In this document: positions 57,961 to 64,000 of the stretch, one piece after another
Numbering within the stretch: the first letter of the stretch is position 1
Layout: the number at the start of each line of letters is the position of its first letter
Origin: Tetragonia tetragonoides
Lineage: Eukaryota; Streptophyta; Magnoliopsida; Caryophyllales; Aizoaceae
DNA length: 64,000 nt
Reading direction: 5' to 3'
Assembly (NCBI GenBank): GCA_038025085.1
Contig: CM076154.1
Coordinates: 28,946,501-29,010,500 of the forward strand
Translations under genes and position numbers: made by a program
The notes under the pieces: model-generated
Told to the model about the DNA's origin: nothing
The model's database searches: none
The model's input: the letters and a program-made list of their open reading frames with translations, nothing else

Positions 57961-60900
57961 TCACATTGGATGTTGGAACATCAGGGGACTTAACCTCCCT
58001 GATAAACAAAAAGAGGTTAAGAATTTTTTTTTTGCATAATAAACTTGCTTTTTTAGGTTTCTTGAGTCTAAACTACATAGTGTATTTGTGAATAATGTAG
58101 CTCAGTTTTGTGTTCCTACTTGGTCTTATGATCATAATGCTCATAAGAATGTGAACGGTAGAATTTTTGTTGGTTGGAACCCTCATGTGTTTGGAGTCAG
58201 TGTGTTATCAAAATCTGCTGAGATAATTCATTGTGAGGTGGAGAGGTTGAGCAGTAGGGATAAATTCTTTGTCTCCATGGTTTATGCTTATAACCATGCA
58301 AATGAAAGAGTTGCTTTCTGGAAGGAATTGGAGAGCATTAGTAATGTTATGTCAGGAGCTTGGATGATTGTGGGAGACTTCAACTGCATCCTTACTTCTG
58401 ATGAGAAAAGAAGTGGCATGCATGTTAATAATAATGATACTATTGAGCTTCAATCTTTTGTGTTTTGTGTTCCTGTTATGGACATGAAGTCTATTGGTCA
58501 ATTCTTTACCTGGAATGACAAAAGACCAGATGATAGTAGTATGTATAGGAAGCTTGATAGGGTTATAATTAATGGGGATTGACTCACTATATTTCCTAAC
58601 TGCTTTATGTATTTCTTGGTGGAGGGGATTTCTGATCATGGTGCTACTGTTATTCAAATTTTTGAACCTGCTAAAGTGAAGTATTCTTTCAAGTTCTGCA
58701 ATTTTTGGGTTAAGGATGATAAATTCTTGCCTCTTGTGCAAGGGACTTGGTGTTCTGTAGTTTAGGGAAATAAAATGTTAAGAGTTTGTAAGCATTTGAA
58801 AATGCTTAAGCCTGTTCTCAAGATGTTTCATAAGGAAAATTTTGGTGGTATGCAACACAGAGTGGCAGCTAAGAAGCAGGAGTTAATAAATATTCAGCAA
58901 CTTCTGCATAGTAATCCTCATGCTGTGCTAGTTGCCAGGGAGAGGTCTATTTTTCATGAGTTCAGGAAATTGTTGAGCTATGAAACTATGTTTTTGAAGC
59001 AAAAGTCTCGTATTCAATGGCTCAAAGCTGGTGATCAGAACACAGCTTATTTTCATGCATGCATCAAGCAGAGGAGAGTATCCAATTCTATTGTTGCTTT
59101 AACTAGTAGTAATGGTGTGAAGTTGTCTGCTTCTTGTGACATTAAAACTGAGATCTTATCCTATTATGAGGGGCTCTTGGGGTCTTCTTGTGATGTGACT
59201 ATGCTCTCAGATGAAGTGTATATGGCTGGTTCTTTGGTTTCTAAAGCCAGTTGCAGAGATTTATGCTCCCCAGTGTCTGTTGTAGAGGTTAAGGCTGCCA
59301 TGTTCAAGATAAAAGATAAAGAAGCTCCAGGACTTGACGGTTATAGCTCCTGTTTTTTCAAGAAGGCTTGGTCTATTGTTGGCTTTGATGTTATTGATGT
59401 TGTTCAGGATTTTTTCTGCAAAGATAAGCTCTTGACTCAGGTTAATGCTACTGCAACTTCTCTTATCCCTAAAGTTGTAGTTCCAGCTTTTGCATCAGAT
59501 TTTAAACCAATTTCATGTTGTAATGTGATCTATAAGTGCATATCTAATGTCCTTGCTGCTAGGCTTAGAAATATACTTCATGAGGTGGTTGGTAACTAGT
59601 AGGGACCTTTTGTGAGAGGTACAAGTATTGTGCATAATATTTTGCTAGCTCAGGAATTGCTTGCCCACTATGACAGAAAGCATATAAGTGCAAGTATGGC
59701 TATTAAAGTTGATATTCGTAAAGTCTATGATTCCGTTGAATGGAAGTTCCTTCTTTATTCCTTGGAGAAGCTTGGTTTCCCTCCCAGATTTGTGAAATGG
59801 ATCTCACTCTGTGTTACTACTGTGAGATATTCTGTTATAATTAATTGAAAGATGTGTGGGTATTTTCATGGAAAGAGAGGACTTAGATAGGGAGATCCTA
59901 TCTTCCCAAATCTGTTTATGTTGGTTATGGAGATGCTTTCTAGAAGACTTTCTATGCTGCAAAGGGATGCTTTGTTCAGGCATCACCCTAAGTACAATAA
60001 ATTAAATATTACAAACCTTAGCTATGCAGATGACCTGTTCTTATTCTGCAAAGGCAATGTGAATGCTGCATCTAGTGTTATTACTGCTTTCAAAGATTTT
60101 TCTGAAGCTTCAGAGCTTGTGGCAAACCTGAGCAAGTGTCAAGTGTTTATGGGGGGAGTTTCTGATGTTGTGCATTATCAGATACAACAGATGTTGCAGA
60201 TGGATAGTTGTCACTTTCCAGTGAGGTATTTGGGTGTTCCTCTCACTTCTAAATCTCTTTGTGCTGCTGACTGTATTCCTTTGGTAGAGGAAATCAATGT
60301 AAAAATTAGATTATGGTCTAGTAGATTCCTCTCTTATACTGCCGGAGCCCAACTAATCAATACTGTTTTGTTTAGTTTACACAATTTTTGGGGATCAATC
60401 TTTGTTTTGCAAAAAAAGGTTATAAAACAAGTGGAAGCTCTTTGTAGAAATTTCCTTTGGAGTGGTCAAGCTAGTTTTAAATAAGCTTTTGTTGCTTGGA
60501 AAGATATTTTCCAGCCCAAGCATAGTGGTGGCCTAGGGTTCAAAGACCTTTATGCAGTTTACTCAACTCTAATCCTCAAACTTATCTAGTGCATAGCAAG
60601 GAAAGCTGATGTGTTGTGGGTTAAGTGGGTGCATGAAATGTATTTAGTGCTTGATGATTTGTGGGAGGTTCGGCTTACTCAAACTCAGTCTTGGTGGTTC
60701 AGGAAGCTTCTTAAGCTCAGAGAGGATGCACTATGGTGTGTTCAATTACACTAAGGGAAAATTATGTGGACTGCAGGTCCTCCTTGTTTTTGTTCTAAAG
60801 CTACTTACAAGGTGCTGCATCCAGATGCGCCTGTGCAGATGTGGGCTAAGTTTATCTGGGGGAGGAGTTGTTATCCCAAGCATTCCTTCAGTGCTTGGCT

Positions 60901-61333
60901 TATGATGCAACAAAGGCTCTTGACTAGAGATAGACTGATTGCTCGTGGTGGTATTGTGGACAGTCAATGTGTATTGTGTGGAAATGCTGCAGAAAATCAC
61001 GAACACCTGTTTCTGGCATGTCCATTTGCACGACAGTTCTGGCAACAAATTGCTATGTTTGTTCAGTTTCCAGTTCCACCTGTGGCCTGGAATGATATTA
61101 TTCAGTGGGGTTTGAAGCATATCAGGGGTTTTTCAGCTTACAAATCAATATGTAAGGCAGCGGTTACATCCTGCATTTATCATATATGCGTATCTAGGAA
61201 CCATGTCATTTTCAGGAAGGATAAGCATGAAGTTCATAGTGTTGTTGCTCGTATTAAGTATGAGATAAGGGTGCAGTTCAGCAAAATAGATAGAATTAAA
61301 GATACACCAAGAAACAGGAAATGGTGCATTTAG
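57947..61333 (+). pseudogene. LINE-2 ORF2: endonuclease, reverse transcriptase, zf-RVT
   Basis: The endonuclease shows WNIRGLN at the start, VGDFNCIL (about 58371) and SDHGATV (about 58632). A frameshift lies in a T10 run near 58025. The RT shows KEAPGLDGYSSCFFKKAW (about 59320), FKPISCCNVIYKC, YDSVEWKFL and the catalytic YADDLFLF (about 60024). The zinc-binding C-terminus (60764-61333) has CVLCGNAAENHEHLFLACPF. Stops fall at places where relatives have Gln or Trp (GLR|GDP, GN|GPF, SFK|AFVAW, NGD|LTIF). It would nick DNA and copy its own RNA at the target. Confidence 0.85.
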
Positions 61334-61547
61334 ATGAAGATCCAGCCTGTTTTTACACAGAAATAGATAGTTTTCCTGTTTTCTGTATAGCTTTGTTTTG
61401 CTGTCATAGGGAGTTTTGATACAGATTACATAGGTAGCTTAGATGACTCCAAATGTTTTCTCTGTATTTTGATGTATGAACTCACTTACATATGATTTTT
61501 AGTAATATACACTCACATTTTACCAAAAAAAAAAATGCTTACAAACA

Positions 61548-62187
61548 TGATCTAAATAGCGATAGCATGCATCATCTAACATGCATGCATCATCTAATAG
61601 CGATAGCATGCATCGTCTTTAGTTCAATATCACAAATAATTACTCCACGTAATTACAAATATTAGCATGCATCATCTAACATGAATCTCAACAAGTAGTC
61701 ATTACTACACCAAGTGAATTTCCAACACGCTTCAACATGCATTCACTACCTCATATTCTATAAGAATTAATATAAGGAAAAAATATCAATTATCCCTTGT
61801 CGTCACAAGTCCAAATATGAATTATAAATCTCAATTCAATACTAGACAATGATTACGCAAGTTCCACTAGACATGAAATTACAATTCACCAATCAATACT
61901 AGACGATGCATTACCTTTAGCAAAAAGGCAAATTCCACTCATTCCACGTAAGCTTCCTTACGTTCAAGTGCGGTCAACAGGTCCTAACAAATCCACAACA
62001 ATCCAATAGTCAATACTTTGACTTCTAAACCTCTACACTAAACTTTACAGATGGTTTAGCTCACTAAACCTAAAATAATTAAGTTGTTCGAAATTTCTTA
62101 CTCATGCATGCTCAATGACTTTTCAAACCAAACATTCAAAAACGAAATTAGGGAAACTTTCAATAAACCCTAATTAAAGTCCAACAC
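61548..62187 (-). mobile_element. Gypsy-LTR-like sequence, part right of LINE-2
   Basis: Continues 55644-56621. It has ATGCATCATCTAAC repeats (61566-61615 and 61665-61682). The end (AACCCTAATTAAA, 62165) resembles 4376-4390 in the solo LTR. It is cut by LTR B5 at 62188. No coding sequence. Confidence 0.4.
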
Positions 62188-63481
62188 TGTAGACGCCAAA
62201 ACAGCGTCTTCGGATTTCTCCGCAAAAGCCCGATGATGGAAGAAGTAATTTGTAAGCTTGAACTGCTATTTTGCTTTAATAGTTTAAAATAAGGTCTCAG
62301 GTTTTTCCCCAAAACACTCCTTTATTTCATCCCATCCAAAAGCCCCGTTCAAGAGCTTTCCAACGACACGTCTCATGCCTCATTCTGACCCCCGGTCGCC
62401 AAGTTGCCATATAGGGTTAAAATCGTCTTTTACCATTCAAGGGCAAAACATACTTTTCATATTTTTCGGATCATTAAAAATTTCCCGGAAGATAAAGACA
62501 GGCTGGATTACGTCATTATGACGTCATCCAGCTTGCTGCTGACAGCCCTCAGCGGCCCTGGAGGATGTCCTAGAGCCGCTAGCGGCGTTATCCTTTTCCT
62601 TCTCGCCAGGCTCAATTTTCAAGCCCGTTTCATTTTTCAGCTCAAATTCGACCGTACAACCCTACATTTCCACGCCTATATAAACAACCCCTCACCCTCA
62701 GTTCAAAACACACAGCCTACAGTTGGCAACCTCTATTCTCAGGAGTATTAACACTGAGCTTCCCCCTCTTTCTTCCAAACATGAGATCTATTTTTACTAT
62801 TCTTGTGAAATATAGCCTACAATTCAGGTACAAATTCCTGAGGGCTCAAATTAAATTGCTTGCTTATTTGTTTATTTTCTAGTAGTCATAATGTAGATAT
62901 CATGCTAGTATAACGTTTTTATTGCTTCCTAAATATTGTCTGTATAGTTGTTGTGATGCTCAACTTGTCAATCGAATGCATGTCTAAATAAGGGATAAAA
63001 ATAAATGTTGTGATGCTTGTGATGAACCAATTAATAGTCTAAGTCTAGGTTGTTAATCCGGTTTTGCATGGGAATTATGTCTTTGAATTATTAAGCAAAC
63101 TTGAGTTAGTAGAGGCCGTCATAATACGGGCGAGTTGGGTGCCTAACACCTTCTCACCTCGTACCTTCGCCCCCGAACCTATTATTCATGGGTAGTTATA
63201 TGTATATAAGCGGGAGTCTTTCTAAAAACATGATTAGTTCACTTTTTGCGCTATTGGGTTGTCCCTTCGGTTTTGTCCCTTCGGTTTGTCCCTTCGATAA
63301 AACGCCAATAGCAGATTCGTGACCTCTTTCATGGTTTTTATTCAATTCAAGTCTTTTCAAATGCTTTTCTAACTCAATGGTCCCTTGAACTTATCTAAGC
63401 CCCCAACTGACAAATTTTCTATAAGGACGCACTCCGGGGAAAAACAAAAGGATTGGTATGACAAAATCTTGGGTCCTTACA
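62188..63481 (+). mobile_element. Family-B LTR B5, 5' LTR of element E
   Basis: 1294 bp, TGTAGACGCC to GGGTCCTTACA. TATA box (TATATAAA) at 62677-62684, downstream of a GC-rich block with the perfect palindrome GCCGCTAGCGGC (62575-62586). The 5 bp before it are AACAC; the partner target copy is outside the window. Confidence 0.9.
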
Positions 63482-63482
63482 G

Positions 63483-63500
63483 TGGCGACTCCACTGGGGA
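63483..63500 (+). promoter_or_regulatory. Primer-binding site of element E
   Basis: TGGCGACTCCACTGGGGA, one base after the LTR, differing at one position from element A. It shows that B5 is a 5' LTR and that gag-pol should follow beyond the window. Confidence 0.8.
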
Positions 63501-64000
63501 CTTATTTAAGAGGGTGAGACTCGAAAGTAAAGTTTGCTTAATTGTTTAAATAACATGTTCCATATTATTTCTCATCATTTGCATCATTTGCATGTGCCTC
63601 GGCACAACCTTTTGACCCTTATCGACCCTCGAGGAAGTTTGTGTCGCAACTCGTAGACAACACGTATATCTAAAGGAATATACAGCTGTCCTATCGTGCA
63701 AATCGACGCTTCCTCACCCATGACTCATCAATCCTTTGTTGATGAAAAGAATTACAATCGATGTGTCGACCATCCCCCGAACGGAAGTTGTAATTTGTCA
63801 TGGCAACCTCACAGGAGCCAAAAGCCGTTAACCCACATTTATGCATCCGCTTGCTTGTTGGGCATGTGTCGTTGTAATGCCCGTCTGATCACATGTTTGC
63901 CTGTAAACTACGTTGTTATAATGCTTGCTTGAATGCATGAATTACGTGATTACGTGCCAACATGTACCTACGTGCTAGGATTCTTTTCTTTTATTTTAGC
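63501..64000 (+). other. Leader of element E, runs off the window
   Basis: Closely matches 23999-24480 in element A. A frame opening MTHQSFVDEKNYNRCVDHPP (63720) stays open to 63932, while the same frame in A ends early by a CAA to TAA change. It could be a leader ORF or chance. Confidence 0.5.

Larger units (their letters stand above)
56635..61534 (+). mobile_element. LINE-2, full-length plant L1-type element, 4.9 kb
   Basis: A 13 bp target duplication, ATGCTTACAAACA, lies at 56622-56634 and 61535-61547. The element has a short 5' leader, ORF1 and ORF2, a 200 bp 3' end and a poly-A tail (61524-61534). Both ORFs carry stops or frameshifts. It is inserted in gypsy-LTR-like DNA. Confidence 0.92.

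Overview
This window reads as repeat-rich nuclear DNA of a flowering plant, most likely a eudicot. Plant-type Ty3/gypsy and Ty1/copia elements, plant L1-type LINEs and Helitron ends fill it. I see no convincing host gene, no tRNA or rRNA gene and no CRISPR array. Most coding regions carry stops or frameshifts, so the window is best read as a stack of transposons inserted into one another.

Layout. (1) 1-10766: end of a gypsy element (G1). Its right LTR (769-10766) is split by a block of Helitron-like sequence (2231-10020), which itself holds a 2.6 kb solo LTR (2871-5431) and a 170 bp palindrome with an (AT)62 core. (2) 10767-18265: deleted copies of a Tat/Ogre-like gypsy family, here called family B, with LTRs 12329-13591 and 16981-18265. 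(3) 18266-21470: a decayed copia pol holding a 1354 bp solo LTR (target duplication TGCAT). (4) 21749-55633: a 5'-truncated LINE (LINE-1). It is split by Tat element A (22694-54561, + strand, target duplication GATTA), which is split by Tat element D (28332-45771, 17.4 kb, minus strand, target duplication CCTTG). (5) 56635-61534: a full-length LINE (LINE-2, 13 bp target duplication) inside a gypsy-LTR-like sequence. (6) 62188-64000: 5' LTR, primer-binding site and leader of another family-B element that runs off the window.

Elements A and D are the most interesting part. Besides gag-pol on the sense strand, each carries two further genes on the opposite strand, between integrase and the 3' LTR, in the same order and orientation. 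One is a seven-exon gene with the plant mobile domain (PMD). The other encodes a protein I recognise as DUF7745-like. Both point towards pol. The LTR promoters and the starts of the antisense genes lie just downstream of a GC-rich block full of GCCGCTAGCGGC-like palindromes; TATA boxes follow it in the LTRs and the DUF7745 genes. The DUF7745 gene is spliced in D and has no intron at the same position in A. Between the antisense genes and the polypurine tract lie family-specific tandem repeats.

Element A lacks reverse transcriptase and RNase H but keeps an integrase with its catalytic residues. D keeps all domains but has several stops. Many of the stops are the change expected from cytosine deamination at Gln, Trp or Arg codons, consistent with long-term silencing.
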